The translations under genes were made by a program, and so were the position numbers. DNA of 16,524 nt. It comes from CAZJBP01 sp964544115. Its GTDB lineage: Bacteria; Verrucomicrobiota; Kiritimatiellia; UBA8416; JADHWI01. The notes under the pieces were generated by a model, which saw only the letters and a list, made by a program, of their open reading frames with translations, made no database searches and had not been told where the DNA came from. Below, piece by piece: positions 8,174 through 14,938 of this stretch; within the stretch, counting starts at the first letter, position 1; the number at the start of each line of letters is the position of its first letter. The stretch lies in NCBI GenBank assembly GCA_964544115.1, contig CAZJBP010000082.1, forward strand, positions 1 through 16,524, given 5' to 3'.

Positions 8174-9668
8174 TGCCCGCCATCATCCGCATCAGGGCGT
8201 CCTGCGTCGCCTGACCGCGGGGCAGCTCCCCCGCGACGCGGCCGTGGCGCAGGACCATGATGCGCGTGGCGAGGTTCACGATCTCCGGCAGTTCGCTGGA
8301 AATCAGCAGGATCCCCACGCCCTCGCGCGCCAGCTCATCGATCAGCCCATGGATCTCGGCCTTCGCGCCTACGTCCACGCCGCGCGTCGGTTCATCGATC
8401 AGCAGCACCGCGCACCGCGCGGCCACCCAGCGGGCGATGACCAGCTTCTGCTGGTTGCCGCCGGACAGGGAGAGGGCCGGCGTATCCATGTGCGGGGTCC
8501 GGACCCGCAGGCGGAGCCGGAAGTGCTCGGCCAGTTGCCGCTCTTCCCTCCGGCGAACCCATCCCGCCCGGGCAAAACGATCGAGGAAGGGAAGGGTGAT
8601 GTTCTCCCTCGCGCCCATGCCGAGGACCAGGCCGTGACGCTTGCGGTCCTCGGGGATTAACCCGAGGCCATGGCGCATGGCCTCGCGCGGCGAGCGCGAC
8701 ATCCGCTCTTCGCCCTGCACCCACACCTTTCCGCTCGCCGCCGGGTCCAGACCGAAGAGGGCCTCGGCCAGTTCGGTGCGTCCCGCGCCGACCAGCCCGG
8801 CGATGCCCAGCACTTCCCCGGCGCGGAGGCTGAAGGAGATATTGTGGAGGCAGCCCGGGCTCGACAGGCCCTCCACCCTCAGGACGTCCCGGCCCGGCGG
8901 GTGGTCGAGGTGGCCGGGGAAATAGGCCTGCAGGGAGCGGCCGATCATGTCCGCCACCAGCGTGTCGGTCGTGAACTGGCCCACGGGTCGCGTCGAGATG
9001 TGCCGGCCGTCGCGCAGGACGGTCACCGTGTCGCACAGGCGGAAGATTTCCTCGAGGCGGTGGGAGACATACAGGAGGGTGGCGCCTTCAGCACGCAGGC
9101 GGTCGATCAGGTCGAAGAGCCGCTCGGCCTCGCCCTGCGAGAGGCTGCTGGTCGGTTCGTCGAAGACCAGCACGCGGGCCCCGCCCGCGATGGCGGCGGC
9201 CACCTGCACGAGCTGCTGCTGGCTGACCGGCAGGTGCCCCAGGGTCTCATCCGGGCTGACCTCCGACCCCACCCGCCGGAGCCAGCGGGCGGCCTCCTCC
9301 CGCAGGTCGCGCCGCCGCACGACGCCGCAGCGTCGCGGCATGCGGCCGAGTAGCACGTTCTCAGCGACCGACAGGTTCTCGCAGAACAGCAGCTCCTGGT
9401 GCACCATGCCGACGCCGGCCAGCATGGCGTCGCGGGGCGACCGGAATTGAGCCGGTCGCCCGCCCACCTCCATGCGCCCCTCGTCCGGCGTGTACAGGCC
9501 GGCCAGGATCTTGCCGAGGGTGCTCTTGCCGGCGCCGTTCTCGCCGACGAGCGCGTGGCATGATCCCGCGCGCACCTCCAGCGACACGCCGTCCAGCGCC
9601 CGCACCCCGGGAAAGCTCTTGCCGATGCCGTCGAAGCGGACAGCCGGTGCGGTCGCGGCCACGGTCAC
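8160..9668 (-). CDS. Sugar ABC importer ATP-binding protein with two ATPase domains (RbsA/MglA type)
   Basis: This cytoplasmic ATPase energises uptake through the permease encoded upstream. It has 502 residues and two nucleotide-binding domains. Domain 1 has Walker A GENGAGKST (42-50), a degenerate signature LPVSQQQ (146-152) and Walker B VFDEPTSSL with D170/E171. Domain 2 has a Walker A-like GLVGAGRTE (291-299) with Arg297 in place of the Lys, a full LSGGNQQK signature (401-408) and Walker B LLIDEPTRGVD (D425/E426). This split of intact and degenerate motifs is normal in the RbsA/MglA/XylG family and is not decay. The GTG start overlaps the stop of the binding protein gene as GTGA, with GAGGAG about 11 bases upstream. 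The transported sugar cannot be read from the sequence. Confidence 0.93.
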   Translation of the reverse strand: MTVAATAPAVRFDGIGKSFPGVRALDGVSLEVRAGSCHALVGENGAGKSTLGKILAGLYTPDEGRMEVGGRPAQFRSPRDAMLAGVGMVHQELLFCENLSVAENVLLGRMPRRCGVVRRRDLREEAARWLRRVGSEVSPDETLGHLPVSQQQLVQVAAAIAGGARVLVFDEPTSSLSQGEAERLFDLIDRLRAEGATLLYVSHRLEEIFRLCDTVTVLRDGRHISTRPVGQFTTDTLVADMIGRSLQAYFPGHLDHPPGRDVLRVEGLSSPGCLHNISFSLRAGEVLGIAGLVGAGRTELAEALFGLDPAASGKVWVQGEERMSRSPREAMRHGLGLIPEDRKRHGLVLGMGARENITLPFLDRFARAGWVRRREERQLAEHFRLRLRVRTPHMDTPALSLSGGNQQKLVIARWVAARCAVLLIDEPTRGVDVGAKAEIHGLIDELAREGVGILLISSELPEIVNLATRIMVLRHGRVAGELPRGQATQDALMRMMAGITGR

Positions 9669-10708
9669 TTCTTCAGGTACTCCTCAGGCACGTCCTCGAA
9701 GCCCCACGCCTTCAACTGGCGCGCCCAGTCGCCCAGCGTCTCACTCGTGACGCGGATCAGTTCCATTCGATTGATGACAGGCACCTCTTTGCCGAGGACC
9801 ATCTTGTCGACGATCAGGCCGACGGACACGTAGCCCCACTGGTAGGTGGGCTGGGCAAGGAGCACGGGGGCGATTCCCTTGTCCACGTAGGCCAGCTGCG
9901 CCGGCAGGGCGTCGACGGCCACCACCTTGACCTTGGCCGGGTCCAGGTCGGTCAGCAGGGTCTTGGTGAACAGCGGCCAGCCGCCGATCATGGCCCAGCC
10001 GGTCACGTCCGGGTAGGCCTGCATCACCCGCAGCACCTCGGAGGCGGCATCCTGCGGCGTCTCGGCGTGGTAGAACGTACCGGCGATCTTGATGTTGGGG
10101 TGGTTGGTGGCCTCCAGCATGACGCCATCCACGCGCTTGCGCAGGTTCGGCGCGTTCTGGTTGCCCGCCAGGATCGCCACGCTGCCCTTGCCGCCCATCT
10201 GGGCCGCCAGTTCCTTCATGACGGCCGCGCCGCAGGTCAGGTCGTCGGTGCCGTAGAAGGCAAAGCGCTTGGATTGGGGGGCATCGCTGTCAAACGTCAT
10301 GACCGGCACGCCGCGGGCCACGGCGTCGTCGATCGCGCCCGTCACCTTCGCGGCGTCCGAGCAGGAGATCAGGACCGCGTCCGCGCCCTCGTTCACCGCC
10401 TGCGCCAGGCGCTGGGCCTGAACCTGCCCATCCTCAACGGGCGGCGTCCGCCAGTCGATGGTGATGGCCTTGCCGGTCTTGGCCGACAGCTCCTTGGCGG
10501 CGGCCTCTGCACCCGTCCGCGCCGATAGAAACACAGGGTTGGTCGAGCTCTTCGCGATCAGGGCGATCTTCAGGCCCTGCTTCGCCTTGGCCGCCGGCCC
10601 CGCCGTCGCGGCCGGTTCCGCCTGCCGCCCGCATCCGCCCGCCACCAGTGTAACCGCCGCCACCAAGCCAGCGACGCCCATCCATCCGCCTCTTCTCATC
10701 GTCTTCAT
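9665..10708 (-). CDS. Sugar ABC importer substrate-binding lipoprotein (periplasmic binding protein, RbsB-like)
   Basis: This periplasmic receptor of the RbsB/LacI-like fold captures the ligand for the importer. The 347-residue protein begins with a lipoprotein signal: basic MKTMRRGG, a hydrophobic core and LVAGGC with Cys26 as the lipidation site, then an Ala/Pro linker. The mature part starts KIALIAKSSTNPVF, the typical first strand. It continues with GADAVLISCSDAAKVTGAID, the hinge-like VPVMTFDSDAP (about residues 134-144) and GGKGSVAILAGNQNAPN. The aromatic and acidic positions match a sugar or small polyol ligand in general, but no specific one. ATG 10708 overlaps the permease stop as ATGA, and AAGGAG sits eight bases upstream (+ strand 10717-10722). 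It lies between the permease and ATPase genes. Confidence 0.93.
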   Translation of the reverse strand: MKTMRRGGWMGVAGLVAAVTLVAGGCGRQAEPAATAGPAAKAKQGLKIALIAKSSTNPVFLSARTGAEAAAKELSAKTGKAITIDWRTPPVEDGQVQAQRLAQAVNEGADAVLISCSDAAKVTGAIDDAVARGVPVMTFDSDAPQSKRFAFYGTDDLTCGAAVMKELAAQMGGKGSVAILAGNQNAPNLRKRVDGVMLEATNHPNIKIAGTFYHAETPQDAASEVLRVMQAYPDVTGWAMIGGWPLFTKTLLTDLDPAKVKVVAVDALPAQLAYVDKGIAPVLLAQPTYQWGYVSVGLIVDKMVLGKEVPVINRMELIRVTSETLGDWARQLKAWGFEDVPEEYLKK

Positions 10709-11808
10709 GCCTGTTGCTCCTTCTCTTTACCTGTTTGCGGGCCGCTCGCGCTGCCGTCTCCCGCGGGCTGTCGCGCCCGGCGGGTGGCCACGCCCCGGCT
10801 CACACGGTCCAGCACCACGGCCACGATCGTTGCGCAGCCGATGATGATCCACTCGTAGTTCTGGTCGAAATGGAGCGTGCGGATGGACTGCCGGATCAGA
10901 ACGATCAGCAGGGCCCCCAGGGCCGCGTTGGTGGCGAAGCCGCGTCCGCCGCTGAGGCTGGCGCCGCCGACGACGGCCGAGGCGATGACGTACAGCTCAT
11001 AGCCCGTGGCGTCGCCACAGGACGCCGATCCGTAGTAGCCGCCGCCCACGAGCGCCGCCACGCCGGCCAGCAGCCCGGAGATGGCGTAGACCGTCACCAG
11101 CACGCGGCCGACCCCGATGCCGGCATAGCGGCAGGCATCGACGTTTCCGCCCACCGCGTAGATGTAGCGCCCCGAGACCGTGCGGCTCATGAACAGCGCG
11201 CCCAGCACCGTGACGACGGTCATGACCAGCAGCGGCACGGGGTAAAGGGCCGCGGGCAGGCCCAGGTTGGCCTTGATTACGCTTGTGACGGGCGTCGGCA
11301 GGAGGATGCTCTCCGCCCGGCTGGCCACGAAGGCCACGCCGCGAAAGATCCACATGCTCCCGAGCGTGATAATGAAGGGGTGAACGCGCAGTCCAACAGT
11401 CAGCAACCCGTTCAGCAGGCCGCACGCCAGCCCCAGCAGGGGGCAGAGCAGGAGGGCGGCGGCCACGAGGGCCGGAGGCGACAGGCTCTGCGCCAGCGCC
11501 CGCAACGCCAGGGCGGTGAGGACGCCGCTGAACGCGTAAATCGACCCCACGGACAGGTCAATGCCGCCGGAAACGATTACCAGGGTCATCCCCACGGCCA
11601 TGATGGCGAAGAAGCTGGTGTCGGTGGCGGTCTGGATGAGCGTGTGCGTGCTCAGGAAGTTGTTGCGGACGCGGCCGGTCTGGCGGTCGGTGTGCGACCC
11701 CGCGAAGAGGGTCAGCAGGACGACCAGACACAGAATCACGGCCAGCAGGCCCGATTGGGGCCCCAGCGCAGAAAGCCATGATCGCGGCCGAATCATGGTG
11801 CGCAACAT
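10705..11808 (-). CDS. Sugar ABC importer permease (RbsC/AraH type)
   Basis: This inner-membrane permease probably works as a homodimer with the two-domain ATPase. About eight to ten hydrophobic segments are visible, beginning GLLAVILCLVVLLTLF. The family hallmark VSGGIDLSVGSIYAFSG follows, and later come GGASLSGGRG and the C-terminal YEWIIIGCATIVAVVLDR. The protein looks complete. The start is uncertain: ATG 11808 has a weak GGAA six bases upstream, while ATG 11796 and GTG 11835 are in frame and none has a strong ribosome binding site. Codons upstream of 11796 use fewer G/C third bases than the rest, which argues against the longest form. It is the first gene of the importer unit; no sugar regulator, kinase or isomerase lies next to it in the window. 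Confidence 0.88.
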   Translation of the reverse strand: MLRTMIRPRSWLSALGPQSGLLAVILCLVVLLTLFAGSHTDRQTGRVRNNFLSTHTLIQTATDTSFFAIMAVGMTLVIVSGGIDLSVGSIYAFSGVLTALALRALAQSLSPPALVAAALLLCPLLGLACGLLNGLLTVGLRVHPFIITLGSMWIFRGVAFVASRAESILLPTPVTSVIKANLGLPAALYPVPLLVMTVVTVLGALFMSRTVSGRYIYAVGGNVDACRYAGIGVGRVLVTVYAISGLLAGVAALVGGGYYGSASCGDATGYELYVIASAVVGGASLSGGRGFATNAALGALLIVLIRQSIRTLHFDQNYEWIIIGCATIVAVVLDRVSRGVATRRARQPAGDGSASGPQTGKEKEQQA

Positions 11809-11947
11809 CCGAAATTCCGCTGTGACACGCAACACCCAAATGCACAGGGAGTTGACCCCACGCGGCGGGATGGTGTAGCTATGGAGCCGTCATGCGTGGC
11901 TCGCGGCGTCGGTGGAGCGCGACGCGGTGTGACGGGAGGCGATCGAC

Positions 11948-12481
11948 ATGCGAACGGTGTGTGTGCTGGCGGTGGCGGCAAGCGTCCTGGGAAGCGGGTG
12001 CAGCTCTCTGATGGTGTCGCAGGATGAGGAGATGCGGCAGGATGCGGAGATCGATCGCCTGAAGGCCGATATGGTGAGGCTTCAGGGCCAGGTGTCCGAG
12101 CTGGCGCAGGTTCAGGACCGGGTGGCGTCCGATGTAGCCGCGCTCCAGTCCGAGCAGTCGGCAAAGTCCCGGGCTATCGATGCCCGCCTGGGGACCGTTG
12201 AGCGGACCGTGGGTGATGCCGCCGGCGAGCGCGAGCGCCTGCGCCAGTCGATCGTCTCAGACGTGAGCCAGAAGGTCAGCACGCTGATCAAGACGTCCGC
12301 GCCCGCAGCGCCGCCGGCGCGCGCGGAGAGCGGCTATGAGCACATTGTGAAGTCTGGCGAGACGATGTCGGCCATCGCCACGGCCTACAAGGTGAACGTG
12401 AACGCCATCATGCAGGCCAATGGGATCAAGAATCCCAACTCCCTACGCGTCGGTCAGAAGCTGTTCATTCCGGAACACTGA
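11948..12481 (+). CDS. LysM-domain coiled-coil lipoprotein
   Basis: This 177-residue envelope protein is probably anchored by lipid and attached to peptidoglycan. The signal peptide MRTVCVLAVAASVLGSGC offers Cys18 as the lipidation site, although Gly at -3 is not the commonest lipobox residue. Residues about 28-85 are charged and heptad-like, rich in Asp, Glu, Arg and Gln, consistent with a coiled coil. A Pro/Ala linker (117-127) leads to one C-terminal LysM module at about 130-175 (HIVKSGETMSAIATAYKVN, then NSLRVGQKLFIP), a fold that binds N-acetylglucosamine-containing glycans. There is no catalytic domain. GGGAGG at 11934-11939 lies eight bases before the ATG. The gene converges on the membrane coiled-coil gene, with the last 17 bp shared. 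Exact function unknown. Confidence 0.88.
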   Translation: MRTVCVLAVAASVLGSGCSSLMVSQDEEMRQDAEIDRLKADMVRLQGQVSELAQVQDRVASDVAALQSEQSAKSRAIDARLGTVERTVGDAAGERERLRQSIVSDVSQKVSTLIKTSAPAAPPARAESGYEHIVKSGETMSAIATAYKVNVNAIMQANGIKNPNSLRVGQKLFIPEH

Positions 12482-13244
12482 TCCGCCAGGCCACGCCCTC
12501 GTCCGCCCCGACGGGTGCGATGCTCAGCTCGAAGGATCGCGATCCCCGCTGCGGTCCGGCGGTGAAACGGCCGGGGGCCACGGGGACCGGCCGTTCAGCG
12601 GCCACTGCCTCCTGAGGAGACGACGGCGCCGGCACGGTGGGTGCGGCCGCAAGGGAAGGCGCGGGGACGGTCGCCGCCTTGAGTTCGCTCCGCAGGCGCA
12701 GGTTGTCCTGCTGGAGCTGCCGCAGGATGTCCTTGGATCGGTCCATGTCGGTCTGCAGGGATTCAGTCTGCTGTTTGATCGTGACCTGAGCCTCTGTCAG
12801 GCTCTGCTTGTCGCGGCCGATATCCTCGCGCAGCCGCCGATCGCGCTGGGACAGCTGCTCCATCGCCTCGTCGACCTTCCGCGCCGCGCGTGTGGCCCGG
12901 CGTTCTGATCCTCCAATATCCCGCTGCAGCGTGGCGAGGCCTGCCTGGACGGGCCGCATATAGGATAGCGCGGCCACCACGCCGGCTGCGATGACGATGA
13001 TCAGGACGCCTGCGAACGCGGCCGAGAGCATGATCATGCGGTTGCGAGACCGGCGCCGCTCGGCGTCTAGGAACTGCTGAAACGCCTCCAGCACCGGCAT
13101 GGACTCGGTGTTGGCGGTCTCCAGGCCGGCCGCCTGCCTCTGGGCCAGGGCGTGGGGGGTGAAGTCCGGCAAGGGCGGCGGGATAGGGGGGGTGGCCGGC
13201 GTGGCCTGCGCATTAGGGTCAAACTCGTTCGGGCTATTCGTCAT
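12465..13244 (-). CDS. Single-pass membrane protein with proline-rich N-terminus and periplasmic coiled coil (unrecognised)
   Basis: I do not recognise a named family. The 259-residue protein has an N-terminal tail with a proline-rich run at residues 16-26 (PATPPIPPPLP). A basic patch RRRSRNR (63-69) precedes one membrane segment at about 70-95. A charged coiled coil follows at about 100-190, then a Pro/Ala linker and a short C-terminal segment (SRSFELSIAPVG... to the end) that may be a small beta domain. The positive-inside rule puts the N-terminus in the cytoplasm and the coiled coil in the periplasm. ATG 13244 is chosen because AGGAG (+ strand 13253-13257) lies eight bases upstream and overlaps the stop of the GYF gene; an in-frame ATG at 13274 is inside that gene. 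It is probably co-transcribed with the GYF coiled-coil gene and dnaE. Confidence 0.82.
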   Translation of the reverse strand: MTNSPNEFDPNAQATPATPPIPPPLPDFTPHALAQRQAAGLETANTESMPVLEAFQQFLDAERRRSRNRMIMLSAAFAGVLIIVIAAGVVAALSYMRPVQAGLATLQRDIGGSERRATRAARKVDEAMEQLSQRDRRLREDIGRDKQSLTEAQVTIKQQTESLQTDMDRSKDILRQLQQDNLRLRSELKAATVPAPSLAAAPTVPAPSSPQEAVAAERPVPVAPGRFTAGPQRGSRSFELSIAPVGADEGVAWRISVPE

Positions 13245-13255
13245 GTCGGGGTCTC

Positions 13256-14938
13256 CTATTTCGATTTTATCCATCGCTTGATTTCTTCCTGCGCCTGCTT
13301 CTCCAGGTTTCGCAGGGGGGTGTCGGAGGGTCGGGGCACCGGCGGACGGCGTGGCTCCTGCTCGGAAGCGGCCGAGAGCCGATCGTGCAACTGGCGCGCC
13401 ACCTGGACGGCCTCATGGCAGCTGGCCTGAAGCTGGTCAATCTTGCGCTGCAGCACCAGCTCGCGTTTCTCCCACGCCTGCGTCTCTTCCTCCAGCAGCC
13501 GGACCTGCTGCTTCAATCCCTCGTCCAGTTCCCGCTCCCGCAGGGCTGACGCGGAGAGTGCTTCCCGGTTTGCCTGCTGCTCCTTGATCATGGCCTCTTC
13601 CGCATCGCGATGTGCGGCCGCCAGCCGCTGCTCGGCGGCGTCAATGCGGCCGGTCAGAGCCTCGGCCTGGGCCTCGGCCCGCGATCGACCGTCGAGCGCT
13701 TCCGCCAGGGCCTCCTGGAGGTCCGCGGCGGCCCGGTGTGCGGCCGCCAGCCGTTGCTCGGCGACGTCCATTCGATCGGCCAGAACGTTGGCCCGGGCCT
13801 CGGCGTGCGATCTGGCGCCGCGCTCCGCCTCCAGGGCCGCCTTGAGTTCCGTGGCGGCCTGCTGGGCGGCCGCCAGCCCCGTGTCAAGGTCGGCGATACG
13901 CACCTGGAGCCTGTCCGCTTCGACGCGCGCCAGCTCTTCCGCGGCGATCCGCCCGCTCCGCTCGCCGTCGAGGGCGGCCTTCAGGGCGGCAGCCTCGGAC
14001 CGGAGCTGGTCCAGTGCCGATGCGTCCTGCCGGGCCCGCTCTTCGTGCGCGGCCTGGCGGGCCGCCCAGGCGGCGGCCGCGGTCTGGTGGCGCTGTTGCT
14101 CCTCCTTGAGCTCCGCGGCGGCACGCTCGGCGGCGCGCCGCGACTCGTTGGTTGACGACGTCAGCTCCTGCACGCGCGCTTCAAAGGAGGCCACCTGAAT
14201 TGCCAGGCGCGCGGCCTCGTCGGTCTGTCGCCGGGCGGCCTGTTCGTGAGTGTGACCCAGTGCGGCGAGTTCGTGACGCGCGGCGTCGCGGTCGCGAAGC
14301 GCGGCCTCGCGCTCGGACATCGCAGCGCTCAAACGGGTCTCCCGGTCGATCAGCCCAGACTCCAGCTCCAGAATGCGGATACCGTCCGCCGAAGCGACGG
14401 GCTGGGGCGGCGCGGCGGTCGGCGGCGCCTCGGCAGCCTTTGCCTCGGCGCGGGCCAGAGCCTCGCGCGCCGAATCGGCCTCGCGTCGCGCGGCGTCGGC
14501 CTTCCCCCTCGCAGCGTTCACCTCGCGCCTGGCCGCATCGGCATCGTCGCGCGCCACCGTCAGGGCCGCCTTCAGGCGCTCCGCTTCCCCGGCGTCGCCG
14601 AAAATGGCCGGCGCCTGGCGTCGCACCGTCGAGGCGGCGCCCGTGCGGAGGTTGCGCAGCGGGGTGTCCCACAGGAGACCGCCGTCGATGAGGCCGTCGC
14701 GCAGGGCGCGGATGTGGTAGGGGCCCATGGGCGAGGCGCCGGGCAGGCGCACTTCCCATTCCATGCCGAGCTCGACCAGCTGGGCGGCGGGCACCCAGTG
14801 CGTCCGGTCGGCGGAGACCTCGTGGGCCGGGCCGACGCGTCCCTCCTCCGCCCACGCGCGCAGCGTGGGCAGATCAACCGGCCCGAAGACCTGGTTGTGA
14901 GCCGTTCGCAGGTGCCAGGGGCCCGCAGCTGTGCTCAC
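13256..14938 (-). CDS. Tandem GYF-domain long coiled-coil protein (unrecognised)
   Basis: This 560-residue protein appears cytoplasmic, with no signal or membrane segment. Two GYF_2-like modules open it. The first has W8, L10, GPV 19-21, L26, W29 and G33, in the spacing of the classical motif. The second has W61, V63, GPY 72-74, L79 and G86, with Gly82 where the second Trp would be. GYF modules generally bind proline-rich peptides. Residues about 116-170 and 187-525 are Ala/Glu/Arg-rich coiled coil, split by a Pro/Ala linker (171-182). They include a 42-residue internal repeat. The tail is proline-rich (529-537), then DTPLRNL and a charged helix ending in KRWIKSK. GTG 14938 overlaps the dnaE stop as GTGA. 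No enzymatic motif is visible, and a scaffold or tether role is inference. Confidence 0.85.
   Translation of the reverse strand: MSTAAGPWHLRTAHNQVFGPVDLPTLRAWAEEGRVGPAHEVSADRTHWVPAAQLVELGMEWEVRLPGASPMGPYHIRALRDGLIDGGLLWDTPLRNLRTGAASTVRRQAPAIFGDAGEAERLKAALTVARDDADAARREVNAARGKADAARREADSAREALARAEAKAAEAPPTAAPPQPVASADGIRILELESGLIDRETRLSAAMSEREAALRDRDAARHELAALGHTHEQAARRQTDEAARLAIQVASFEARVQELTSSTNESRRAAERAAAELKEEQQRHQTAAAAWAARQAAHEERARQDASALDQLRSEAAALKAALDGERSGRIAAEELARVEADRLQVRIADLDTGLAAAQQAATELKAALEAERGARSHAEARANVLADRMDVAEQRLAAAHRAAADLQEALAEALDGRSRAEAQAEALTGRIDAAEQRLAAAHRDAEEAMIKEQQANREALSASALRERELDEGLKQQVRLLEEETQAWEKRELVLQRKIDQLQASCHEAVQVARQLHDRLSAASEQEPRRPPVPRPSDTPLRNLEKQAQEEIKRWIKSK
13592..13909 (-). 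repeat. 126-bp in-frame tandem repeat encoding a 42-residue coiled-coil unit
   Basis: Residues 344-385, 386-427 and 428-449 (partial) of the GYF protein align at a period of exactly 42 residues, six heptads. At DNA level the block beginning TGTGCGGCCGCCAGCCG recurs at 13611 and 13737 on the + strand, exactly 126 bp apart. A weaker copy precedes it, where LKAAL at 319 matches LKAAL at 365 with a four-residue insertion. The conserved core is AEQRLAAAHR. Confidence 0.85.

Noticed and set aside
8160..9668. Degenerate ATPase motifs in the sugar ATPase as a sign of a decaying gene
   Set aside because: An altered signature in domain 1 and Arg in place of the Walker A Lys in domain 2 are normal in the RbsA/MglA family.
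10714..11781. Plus-strand open frame of 355 codons opposite the sugar permease
   Set aside because: Composition is low-complexity Gln/Gly/Ala/His, typical of an antisense frame; the minus-strand gene has clear permease motifs.
11852..11881. TTGACC followed 18 bases later by TAGCTA as a promoter for the LysM gene
   Set aside because: The -35 is good but the -10 matches the consensus at only two positions. The gene probably has a promoter in this gap, but I cannot place it.
13592..13909. The 126-bp repeat as a CRISPR or mobile element
   Set aside because: The repeats are in frame, contiguous, without spacers, and encode heptads of a coiled coil.
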